DNA of 64,000 bases, from the NCBI GenBank assembly GCA_905331475.1, contig CAJNYU010000718.1, forward strand, positions 62,001 to 126,000, written 5' to 3'. The DNA is from Rotaria socialis (Eukaryota; Rotifera; Eurotatoria; Philodinida; Philodinidae). Made by a program: the position numbers and the translations under genes. The notes under the pieces were generated by a model, which was not told the origin of the DNA, did not search any database, and worked only from the letters and a program-made list of their open reading frames with translations. Below are positions 26,797 through 38,900 of this stretch, one piece after another (the first letter of the stretch is position 1; each line of letters starts with the position of its first letter).

Positions 26797-28222
26797 AGCT
26801 ACGAGCTGTGGACTCGATCATTGACGATGATAATTGAGAACTTTCAAAAATGTTTTTAAGATAAAAACTTCATCGTTGAACATGCTGTTCATTTTCAGTC
26901 AATACGTGACTATGCAAAAGAAGAAGAAAAGTATCTTGCTCGACGTATCTGATTTGAAATCATTGGTGTAAAATGACTGATAAGAAAGTAGATCGAAATA
27001 AATTTACCGTCGCAAAAGTATGCTATTTGAACTTTGATAATTTTAGAGATTATTAATAGATATTATCTTGTTAGAAAGAATGATTGAGTTGTTCGTTTAT
27101 CAAATAGGTCATTTAAAAAAAATTCAATCAATTTAATTGGCAAACCTTTTTCGCTTCTACGAGTAACATCTGAGATGTTTTCTTCAGATAAGAACCAACA
27201 AAATGTGATTTTCTCTAGGAATGCCTGAATAAAATTGGCATCAGTATACAATAAAACAATATAAGGCAATTTAATAGCAAATTGAGGATGTTCCTTGACT
27301 GAAGATATGTCGTACTCCATTACCATACAGTAGAAATTTTGCTTTACCTAATACCTACTATGCGAAAGTATATATTTAGCCGAGGATGAATAGTATTTGT
27401 ATAGGCATGATATTATTTAGTACTTTTATGTTGACGTAAAAAAGCAATTTTCAGATACCATTATGATTATATTACTATGCGTTTAATGGTAGATTGGTTG
27501 CTTGTCATTCATTAATTACCAATACAATCCTCAAATAAGCACTACGCAATGTTTTTTTTAGTAGTCATTCAGGTGATTCAAAACATGATATAAATGTTTA
27601 TTTTATTGTTCACGATAATGCATTAAAATGCTAAATTTTATATTCTCTTCTGTAAAACACTTATGACAAAATCGAGAGGAAGCAGTATACTGCAGATGAA
27701 AGACGCTTTTAAATAAAAATAAAAATTACAACGCTAGAAAACATACATATCGACTGTCACAATATGTACTATTTTGGCTTAGCTAATTGAAGTTACTAAT
27801 TGATACTCTATGCATTTCTTGCTATGCCATATAACGGTATTTTTTCGAGAATTTTGATTAAAATGCCCGGGCAACATGTAACTCAGAAAGATTCATTCCG
27901 TTAGATCCGATACTGTCAGATGCGGTTTACTGAGAATATAGATTTTATTGAGAAAATCAACATTTGTTACAAGTGAAAACGTACCTTATTTTTTTTAGTT
28001 TGTTGAAAAAATAAGCTTCTTTCGTGCTTATGCTCAAGTGCTAACTCAAGGATAACACAATTTACGTCATCGGCCCATTGACCATAAGAATTACGAGAAG
28101 ATCTGCTGTCTTATAGACACCCTGCATATCCATGTTTATTCATACAAACTTAGTATTGTTTTTTTAAACTTCAATATTCGCTTTTATTGAAACAAAACAA
28201 AAACAATAAGTAACAAATAATA
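26797..28222. other. intergenic, 1.4 kb
   Basis: No recognisable gene. The 88-codon minus-strand ORF at 27063-27326 has reasonable amino-acid composition but no known domain or splice partners and may be chance. Convergent 3' ends lie on both sides. Confidence 0.4.
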
Positions 28223-29047
28223 CTATTGGCGGGTTCTTTTCTTTTTCGATGGCGTTTGAATTCCGCCCTTTTTACCCAATTTTGTTGATGTACGTCTTGG
28301 TTTTGGTTTATTAATATGTCCTTTTTTCAACCCGCCAGGCGCTTTCAAATTTTGTAGTATGGACATTTTTTTCGATAACGGTGTTTTACTCCTAGGAATT
28401 AAAACTAGAATCAGTATTCTTTGTAACTTTAGTTTTCCTTACTTTTTCTTTTTTGTTGTTGATTCTTCATCATTCTAAAGATTGAAGAAAAAGAGCGATT
28501 GAAATATGAAAAATAAATCAAATATTCCATTTACATTTGCTTCAGGATTATTGATTTGATTGTTGCCCATATATAATCCTGTATTGGAAATTAATTGATC
28601 ATCCATTTCAGCTATTTCAATAGTATGATCTTTTAGTTCAATCGTTCGTTTTTTTGTATTATTTTCAACAGTATCGAGTAAACCTAATTCCTGGTGTCGT
28701 TTTTTCATTTCGTCACGTCGCTAAATAAGAAAAACAGAAATAATTTTATAATTTTGTTTAGATTTTTTCAAATTACTTTTTGTCTTAAATTTTTCAAATC
28801 AGTTTTTATTTCATCTTCAAGATCTTTTTGTGCTCGTTCACGTCGTTCAATTTTACGCTTGTGAAAACCTTTAAGATAATCTCTAATAAATAGAAAAAAT
28901 GAATTATAAAATTCAAAACATAGTGAAGGGAAAATAATTGTACTTTCGGGCTTGTTCGTCAAAAACAAGTTGAGTTTTTGTTTGACGATTTTTCTTTGAT
29001 CGACGTTGAACAAGAAATGATGGAGGAGCTTCATCGTCATTCATCAT
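28223..29047 (-). CDS. NOL12: nucleolar protein 12 (Nop25/Rrp17 family)
   Basis: Nucleolar RNA-binding protein of the NOL12/Rrp17 family, involved in pre-rRNA processing. Five exons (28944-29047, 28777-28882, 28535-28720, 28443-28474, 28223-28391) total 597 nt, 198 aa, near the family's usual 210. The conserved N-terminal motif is present: QLVFDEQARKDYLKGFHKRK, then IERRERAQKDLEDEIKTDLK, forming a long charged helix (about residues 25-75). A middle section, HTIEIAEMDDQL, corresponds to the conserved region after the helix. The C-terminus is very basic (KPKPRRTSTKLGKKGGIQTP and KKKRTRQ), consistent with nucleolar targeting. Introns are 50-100 bp. It lies head-to-head with TPR, 944 bp between start codons. 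Confidence 0.88.
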
Positions 29048-29991
29048 CTTTTATTGTTCTAAAAAAATGATTATCCATTTTAATATTTAGCTCTTTCTAG
29101 TCATTTTGTTCCATATGCGAGTGAAGAGTTATCAGAGGATACTATCAAGAAATTCCCATTAGAAAAAAAGACTCAATTTTAAACGATAGATCGTATGAGG
29201 AAATTTATCAACAACGTCCTGCAGTCTTTCGAACTCTTCCAGAGAAGTTTCACTCAAGTTTATTGGATTTTTAAAATTAAAAAAAGAAAGAGATCTTTTT
29301 GAATTCAGACTAATAGGTACAATCACTGTTGAATATTGGAATTAAATACTCTGATGTCGAAAAACTAATACAAAGCAGCTTATACATTAGACTACAAAGT
29401 AAATATTTTCATCATTATTCATGTTATACAAAATAACTTTCAACTTTGATTAATATTTGTTCGATCAGTTACCATGTAAAATAATTAATCTGTATCATTT
29501 ACAAAGCATATTTTTCTTTTATAGCTAGATAGTGAATTGAATAAAATCTTGTTGTACTTTTTCTTTTAACAATCATAAATTAAAATAGTAATAACGCGCT
29601 AAAATCCACTTACAAGGAACTATCAAACTCGATAAAGATCTGAATGAACATAAGTTTCATAAGAGAGACTGTTCATTGGTCCATTGCCTCACACCAATAA
29701 ATTTTAGCAGAAATTTATTTTTATCTATATTTATTTTTCATATTCGAAAAATATCTACTAGATCAATATGTTCTATATTTTAATTAGAAAATTTTCTTAA
29801 TCAAAAATCCACGTTTTATCCATTTGAATCCATATGGGGAAGCAAACAAATTCCCTCTCTCATTTAAACGCACCGCGGAACGACCGTTGGCGCTTGTCTC
29901 CAGTAATTAGAAATAGGCTATCTATTATTTCTTCTAAGTTCTAGATGTCCGTTGATCGTCGTTAATAATAAAATCAGAAAAAGCACCAACA
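29048..29991. promoter_or_regulatory. shared upstream region of NOL12 and TPR
   Basis: 944 bp between divergent start codons; holds both promoters and 5' UTRs. No certain core-promoter motif found. Confidence 0.4.
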
Positions 29992-32900
29992 ATGACGACA
30001 ACAACAAATAATGATGATGTCGATTTTGATTTTTCGCAATTAGATGATACTTTAATAAGCGATAATCAAAAACAAAATTTAGTTGATTATATCAATCAAA
30101 TTAAAACTCAAAAGCGTTCAATTCATGATGAATTAAATCAATTCAAATTGTCAACAGGTAGTATAACAATCGAAAATTCTCCTCATCTTGCTTCATAATT
30201 TTGCAAAATTATTATTTCGTTTTTTTTTCTGTCTATTACCAAAGCGAACGGATGAACGAATATTCTTGTTTGTTTGTTTGTTTCTTTTCTTTTTCTTGTT
30301 TTTTTTGCTATTTGTATTCTATCACATATGAATCGTCGTGTATTCTTCGCAGAAAAAAAACTCAATATTCAATATGAATAATCATGTAAGTATTCATTTT
30401 CTGCATGTTGTTTATGCTTAATCATCGTTTGGGAAAATTAATTTCTTAAAAATCAATTATTTCTTAAGGTCAAGTTAAAAGACGACGTACTAAACGACAA
30501 GTATTATCTAATTCTATATCCTTACCAATGATTAATAATGATCAAACGAATAATTTACAAACAATGCTAGAAACATTAATTTATATCGTACACGAAATTA
30601 ATCTTGAACAAGTTAAATTATCAACAATTATTAATCAGTTAATAAAAAGAATTAATCAAAATGAATTATATTTAAATCAACTGAATATTAATGTTGAAAC
30701 TTTATATGAACAATATCAGGTAGGATAATGAAATTTCAATGTCGGAAATAAAAGTTTTATTTTAAGAGTAAACAATATTCAGAATTTGAAGTAGATCCAA
30801 TTGAATTACCTAAATCATCATCGTCATCATCAGTCATTGATAATAATAATTATCAACAACCAATTGATATGAGTACAACAGGAAATAATTTCAATTCACT
30901 CGACAATACAACAAAGACAACGGGCAAATCTTTAGTCAATAAAGTAAATACAATTTTTGATAAAATAGAATAGTGAATATTCATTAGCGAATTATTATCA
31001 ATTTTAAAACTTTATTTTTTCGCTCTCAAATTTGTAACCGATCGCTTGGTTTCTATTAATATCTCAAAATTTAGATGTATTTTTCATAGTTTCTCTACTG
31101 AAAATATAAAAAATTGTGCGTTTCGATATAGTAATACACAATAAAATGGCTTTCCGTTTTGAGAGTTTCTCATCACCAACGCCTTAGAATTTTGTTTCAA
31201 CAGCAAGGCATATGACCGTGTTTTATTGTTTCACCAGACTAACTTTTCTCTAGACTCTCTATGAATAATATCTTAAATGTGTATTCTCAACGCAATAGAA
31301 ATACTCAGACTAAAATCAGGAGAGAATTCAGAAGATGCTCTTGCTTCCTTTTGATTTTCAATCGATAACTGCGATTGTCTAAAAGTGTATATTTTTCTTT
31401 AGGAATATATTGAACTTGGTGATCCTTCAATTGATTTATCTTGTCTTGTATTAAAACGTAAATACGATCAAGTACGTCGTCGTACTGAATTAGCATACAT
31501 ACACGGTGAAAAACGTGCTATTGGTCGTTTATTAACATTTTTAATTCGACAATTTTTCTCTAATGAAGAACTTCGTAATGCATCATTGGACGGTCGTGTA
31601 CGTAATACGCAAGCACTAGCAAAAGATCGTATGTCTATTATCGACAAACATTTAAAATCGATTTTTGGTATGGACTATAATTTATATCGCATAACAAAAG
31701 ATTGTGCTGAACAAGTCAATGTTGTTTGTCGACATGCTAGAAATCCGAAGCATTTTTTCGATAATAGTAATTCAAAGATTAAAACTGAAATAAATAATTC
31801 AACGCTAAATCAAAACGATACTGTTGAAGATAAGCAATATGATGAATATGAATCATTTCAGGAAGAATTATTTATTCAAGCAAATGGTAAGAATATGCGG
31901 TGTATAGTTTACTTTGGGAGATTTGCTGATAGGAGCGAAAAAATAAAACAAGAGTAGAATTGTAGTTAAATATTTTAGCCAATTGTACCTATGGGTATGA
32001 ATTGCGGAGAGAAAACTAAAGAAATGATAGTATTCGCCAATTGACTATATCCAGCGCAATTGAATTTCCTTTATTTCGAGGTTCAATGCCAGCCGCAGCA
32101 AAAGTCATCGAGAAAAGAAGTAGACCAGGTTCGCCGATATCACTAGATAAAGATAAATTGCACTTCGATTTGACACTGCACATGAAAATAATTCTATGAT
32201 TTTTTTTCAAAGACTGAAATGATAAATTTCTGCTAACCTTTGAAAAATTTTTAACCTATATTGATAATCGAAAAGTTAGTTTTCAAATCATTTAAATGAT
32301 TCTTCTACAACTTACTGAAAGATTAACCATCCGTCTCGATTGTATTCGTAGGATGCTATAAAATTTTTAAAGGACAAAATATAGCCTCTAATCTTTTCTT
32401 TTTTTAGGTTTACCATACAAAATGGACACATCATCTGATAATTAATATAGATAATATATTGAGATTTTGATTGACATAGATACATCTTTTCATCTTTAAT
32501 AACTCTTTGAATATGATTTCTTGTTTGTTTTGTTTCTAACTATGTATGTTCTTTAAATCACGTGTTTATCTTGCTTGTTAATTCATTCGTTCTTTCGTTC
32601 GTTCGCTTTAACATATTTCTTCTTTATTCATATATATTTCATGTTGAGCTTGTTTTGATGATTTCATTTGGTTTCATTTAGAACAACGATTTCATGAACT
32701 AGCACGTGAATATGATGTTGTACATAGTGAAGTAGTTAAACAACGCGAAATCGAAAGTCAATTACGTTCAGAAAATGAGCAATTACGTTCGTGTAAATTT
32801 TCAATATTAAATAGAAAATAAATTTTTTATTTTAAATAGAAAAAACATCGCATGATATTGAACAACAATTATCAACTATTCGAAAAGATGAACAACAACT

Positions 32901-35900
32901 TAATACAAAATTGGTTTGTTTAGATTTTAGTTTAAGGATTTAATTAATTTTTATGTTTTGAATAGGAAACGACAATGGAGCAAGTTCGACAATTAGCAAC
33001 AGAACGCGAACAACTGAAAAATTCTATCAGTGAAAAAGAGCAAGAAAATTTTGAATTGAGAAGTGAGTCATTTATTTTGTTGATAGAGACCTTTTGTTCC
33101 TACTCGGAAGAATATTATGATTGGAATCATTCATAGTCCGATCTTAATATAAAGGTTACGCGTATTATCGTACGTTTTCATTACTTGAAGTAAGAAGAAA
33201 AGCTGCATAGGTAAATAAGATGAAGTTATAACTTGAAAAAATTCGTGGAAGTACTTTAGATGAAATCAGTTCATTGTTTTAAAAGCTTTTAATTTTTGAA
33301 GACTATTAACAGATTAGGGTGTTGTTGAAAACTAATCGATATTTCCTCATTAGAGTAAACATCGTTTCCGACAGTGTTGTTTTTTCAGTCCTGTGAACAC
33401 CATTGAATATTCTAGTCACAATACTATCTGTATGCATTTGTCAGTGAGCAGTTTTTAAAGCTTTTTTCGTCGTCATAGGTTGCGATAGACCATCGAAACT
33501 ACAGCGAGAGAAAAGAAGAATTTATGAATAGTGATGTCACGGTGATCAATAGTGCATTGGCCTTTAGTAGAGCGCATTACCGCTATAGACATGTGTCTAT
33601 TGGATGGTGGTGTTTTCGAATTTACCGATCAAGCTAGAATAATTGTACACTGTAAAATACATTATCTGTAAGAAAACAAATTTTGAGAACAATCTTGTCA
33701 ATTACGGAGAGGACTATTCCTCCCAAAAATTGAAAATCTGTGAGGTTTTCTGCCAGAGTTTTGCACTACTTCCTGGCAGTAAATCCATAAATTTAATGTT
33801 GATCGTTCAGGTTCTGTCGAAAAATAAGATGAGATACTTTCTGTCAAATTTTTAAGGCCTCCCACTTTTCAAAACAATCGACTATCGTGTTTTAAAAACT
33901 CCTCTAGATTCAGTTTTCTGAAAATTACTAGCTTATTTTTTTCCACAAAATCCAGCTATTTCCCTAAATTGATTTCTCGAATCGGAAAATTCCGAAATTC
34001 ATTTAAGATAATGATATCGTTGTCAATAATGTTTAGCTGTGTACCAATGGCACATCACTGGCCCGGTGAATCAGCTTGATCTTATTTTTCTTTATATCTT
34101 TCTTCTCAATAGAAATAGGTAAACGATATTTTGTATATCGAACTTAATGAATGCCCGATAAGCTATGCTCTACTATAAAGCCAGTTTTTATACAAAACAA
34201 AGGCAAACATATTCTTTCGATCATCAGTCCACTTGACTTAACATTATTTGTTCCACTAGATAAACTCACAGTATCGATACAGAATCCTTTTTACTATTTC
34301 AATGTTTTACACTATTATTCCTAATTATCATCGTCGAGAAACTTTTGATGCCTCAATTAAATTAATTTTCTTTCCGTCATAGAACAACGTGAATCATTAG
34401 ATGAAGAAAATCGTCAAGTACATGAAACAAATAGTTCTACAATTGCTCGTTTACAAGAACTTGAAAATACTAGCTCTCAACTCCAAGTAAAATAATAAAC
34501 AAAATTTTTCATACGTACAATTTATTCTCTTTTTCTTTCTAGAGTTTAGAATTACTATGGAATAAAGAACGACAATTGTATAGTGAACAATTACTAACAT
34601 TAGAACAATCATTGATTGAAAGTAAAAAATTAGCTATTGATCAACAAACCAAAATAATGCAATTGACTGTACAATACGAATCAACCGAGGGACAATTAGA
34701 AGCACAAGTATGTAGTTCCTGTTTCGCAAATGAAAAACAAATATGCGTGTGAAATTTAAACATTTTTTTATTCTATGCAGAAACGCTCATTAGACATGGG
34801 TATTGATGAGAAAAATGAGTCAATACTGAATCTTGATCGTCAATTACGTGAAAAAACACAACGAATCGAACAAGTATAGTGGAACCAGAAAGGAATGTGC
34901 CTATCAGAGATTTTTGCTTTTGAAATATTTGATTTAGCTTCAAATTGATCTTCAGCGAATTGTACGTCAAATGGAAAATCAACAATTATTATCAAATAAA
35001 ACGATCCAATCATTAAAAGTAGTCTTGTGCGATAAAACAGAATCAAGTTTTATTTTTTTTCTTTATTTTTTAAATAGAATCAGATAGATGAACTATTAAA
35101 AAAGAACTTATCAATTACTGAGAAATATGATGAAAAAAATGAATTGTTAGCTAAAGTTATTTCGGGTTAGTGTGATGTACTTTGATATTAAAAGAATGAT
35201 ATTTTTTTGTGTTAAAATAGAAAGGGATGTGGTTAAAACAGAAATCCGGACATTATCCGAAACGTTCGATAAGCAGTCAATTGATAGTGGTAAGTAGTGA
35301 AAATATTAACCCGTGTTCGATGTAGGTGTAGGTGAAGTAGTTGTTGGCGTTACAGGGACGGTTGGCGGTGTTGTAGGATTGCCTCCTCCTCTTCCGGGAA
35401 CTAAAGGGAACATAGCAATGGATAAAATATTAGTTATCGAAAATGAAGTTATCTTACGGATTTGGGGAGGAAATTGAAAGCCAGTAAATCGAAGTCTATT
35501 AATTGTTATCCACAGTGATCCGTCCGATTTAAGGATGTTAATATTAGAAAAGTCAAATTTGCTTGGTGTTAAACCGTTCTGAAGCAACGATGTACAGGCA
35601 GTACCAGCGCCTGTTTGACAGCTAGTAGAGATGCAACTACTGATATATTGGATGTAAAATGAGCACGCTATGACAGTTGTTGTTGCACGTTTCGCAAATG
35701 CGCTAGAAAGATATATTTTACTGAGGAACTGATTTGAATAATATACTAATAACTTACTAACGACGTTTTTTAGCATTTATATTAACAACCAGGCAGGCAA
35801 AGCTCAATATATCAGAGACTTTCTTATTTGACAATAAAATATTTTTGAACTAAAATAAAAAAAATTATAGGTTAATCTAGAAATAAGTGTATGAAATAAA

Positions 35901-38900
35901 AGAGAAACTCGAAGGAAATCTATCGATCTTATTTTTAAGAAAGTTCTAAGCTGATAAAGAATCAATGAATATAAATTGCAAATTTAGATTTGAAAAATAA
36001 TAATCTGTTTAATTAATTCGAGATTTTCTTGTTAAGGGCTAACTTATTTTTCACTAACATCATCATTTTGATATGGTTCAATGTCTGAATATAAAAAGTA
36101 ATCTTAAGAGCGTACTTTCTCTTGAACCATTGTGTTAGAGGTAGTATCAAATTTACCACCAGCGTAGCTTCCAATATTTCCACCATTATCAGTATCTCGT
36201 CGTCGTCGTCCACTTCCAGCGTCAGTGTTGAGATACGTTGTTACCAATGAACTTTTTGAGTCTACAATACAGTATGATTAGATAATATCCGCATAAACCA
36301 ATAACTTACTGGTGTTTAATGTAACCGATTTTGATGCTAAATAAATTGGAATCAAGGCTAGAATTATTGTAGCAGCCAGTAAAAGTAAAAGTAGGCCACC
36401 ACATACAATAGCTCCGATTACTGGTAATGTAGTTCGAGCTGCTCCTCTGCAAATTTGAATGATAATTTTTAGATACAAAAAGAATATTTCTATTAAAGTG
36501 ACTAATTTACCCAGATGGTTGTGCGATATTAGGTCCTGAATACATCTTTTGATTGGGATTAATAAAAGTGTACTTCACTACACTGTTTTGTTATACGACT
36601 GACGAAAAATGAGAGTAGCTCTTGCTTTTATATCTTCTTTTACTCGTTTCATGGTTGAAAAGCGTAGCACTATCAGAGAGTTGCGTAGGTTAAAGTCAGA
36701 CCCGTCCGTATATGTATTCAGGCATGCCCATTGGCGCAAAAAAAAAGAAAAATTTTACCTTCGAAAAACATGTTTTGATAGTGATATGGCGCGCAGCTAT
36801 GTATCAGTATTTCGTGTATAATCATCAAGAGTGAAATTAATTACGTGACGATGCATGGCCATGAAATCTAAAAACCAATAGGAAAAAAGTAGGAAGTCCA
36901 GTTGGTAGTCAACATTACTTTTGATGATCGTCATCGTTTTTTTAAATGAAAAAAAGCACCTTTTTTTCTCTCTCAATTATATATTTTTTTTCTGTATGTA
37001 TAAATTCAGTAGCAAATTTAATAAGCGATCAAATTTATCTATCGAGCGTATCATGTTATTGAAATAAACCGAATTTGTCTATTCGTACGCAAGAAAATAC
37101 CTTGTTAGTTGATACATCATTGCGAAGGCTTTATGATACATGCGTTATTTTATCTATCAAAGTCAACTCGAATTTATTAATAAGTCTCATGAAATGAAAA
37201 TTTCAATACTGTTTATAATTTGATCAAAATCGACCTATTTTAGTATGAATCACGTTTACATTAGTCTGTGCGTAAGAATTTATTCATAATAAGTAAATTG
37301 ATTTGTCAAATCGGCGATCGATCTCTTTTTGTGAACTCAACTTATAGCCATTGAATTTATTGTTGTTCTCTTATGATAATTGATATTATTTTTTGTAATC
37401 AGCATCACAGAAACTGTATAGAAAACAATACAGAGTATAGGCAAAATTCTATTAAATAAGGACGTATTTGTGCATAGATACAGTGATCTTATCAAATAGA
37501 GAGAATTTTTTTGTCGCTTTATCGCATTATATTACACTCTCAAGGACAACTTTCTCATTAAGACGGAGAAAAAGAAATTGATTGTTAACTATCACTAGGT
37601 AAGGTACAATATTTTAGAATAGAAAAATAATTTTTATTCGGCTGCTTGGCTGCCTACACACTTATTTGGCAGGATTCATCTTGTATATTACATGTCATCA
37701 ATATCTATGATATCTTTGATGATTTTAGTCAGCTTCGTTATGTGCCTTGAGAGCCTTGGTCGTCTCGAAATTGGCCACGCTTGAAATGCACCGTCATTAA
37801 CTATAAAAATCACAGTTTAATTTTTCTCGGCGCTTTTTTCATCAAGGATTCCGTACACTTGATCAATGGTGAGAAATAAAAATGTTGTCTTCATGGCAAG
37901 ACGCGTGTAATAAAAAATGACATAAATAATAGATAACACAGAGCACATAAGTTGAAACGAATATATATATACTACTGAAGGTAAAATTTGGAAGAATAAT
38001 TTTACTTGTCATTTCGTTTTTAATTAGACCAACAGATGAATCGAAATGATAATGAACTGCATTTCATTAAAGATATTTTTCAAAATAAGCGAAGTAAAAA
38101 ATCAACATTTGCAATAATTAATGTATTAATAAAAGAAAACATATTCTAGATTCATTTAACTCTTTTATAGTTTTGATTTCATCTAATCGTTTTGAAATTT
38201 TTGCATGAATCATATCTTTTTGTCTTTGTATCATTTAACGGTCTGCGAAATTCATAGGAGATTTATATTACACACCCTCTAGAATGATGAATTTTAGAAA
38301 CAAAAACAATCCAATCTTGCTACTCGGTAATGTTTATCTTTACACTGAAAAATATTTTGTAGATAACTTAAAATAATTAAATTGGAAATTTCTATGTAAT
38401 ACAACATGTGTAGATGAATATTACACACTCGATGTTATTGAAGAAAAATTGATTTATTTGATATGAAGTGCGCATAGTTTTGTTTTCTGATTGACAGATA
38501 GATCGCAGTCCATATTGAAGATTCATCATTGAGAAATTTTTGATTAAATGTTTGAAAAATATATGATGACGTGCTCATCCAACCTTGAAGTTACCTTAAT
38601 GTACATGATGAAATTATAAATCAACAAAACATAGAACAGCCTCGTTATAATTAATATATTCTTCTTAACTTTGAAATATTTCTTTTATCAGTTACGATAT
38701 TGAATTTTTCACAATTTAAATAGGTGAAAATATAGGCACATATTACTTTGCAGACTTACAATTCGTTTCCATTGATTGGAAATATGTTCTATTCAATCAA
38801 AACCTTATTTTGAATAGCTTAGCTATGCAGGGGTATTTTATAAAAGCATTATTGAACGAGAAGAACTGCAGATGACTGTTTCTCTTGATTTAAAATGAGA

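Noticed and set aside
27063-27326. 88-codon minus-strand ORF
   Set aside because: No domain, no splice partners; chance ORFs of this size are expected in this much spacer.
33541-33640. tRNA-like sequence with a 'tagtagagcgc' A-box look and 'ttcgaattt' B-box look
   Set aside because: Arms do not pair into a cloverleaf and the B box is poor; at most an old tRNA-derived fragment.
36609-36821. 70-codon plus-strand ORF
   Set aside because: Overlaps the upstream region of the nested antisense gene; no domain or splice evidence.
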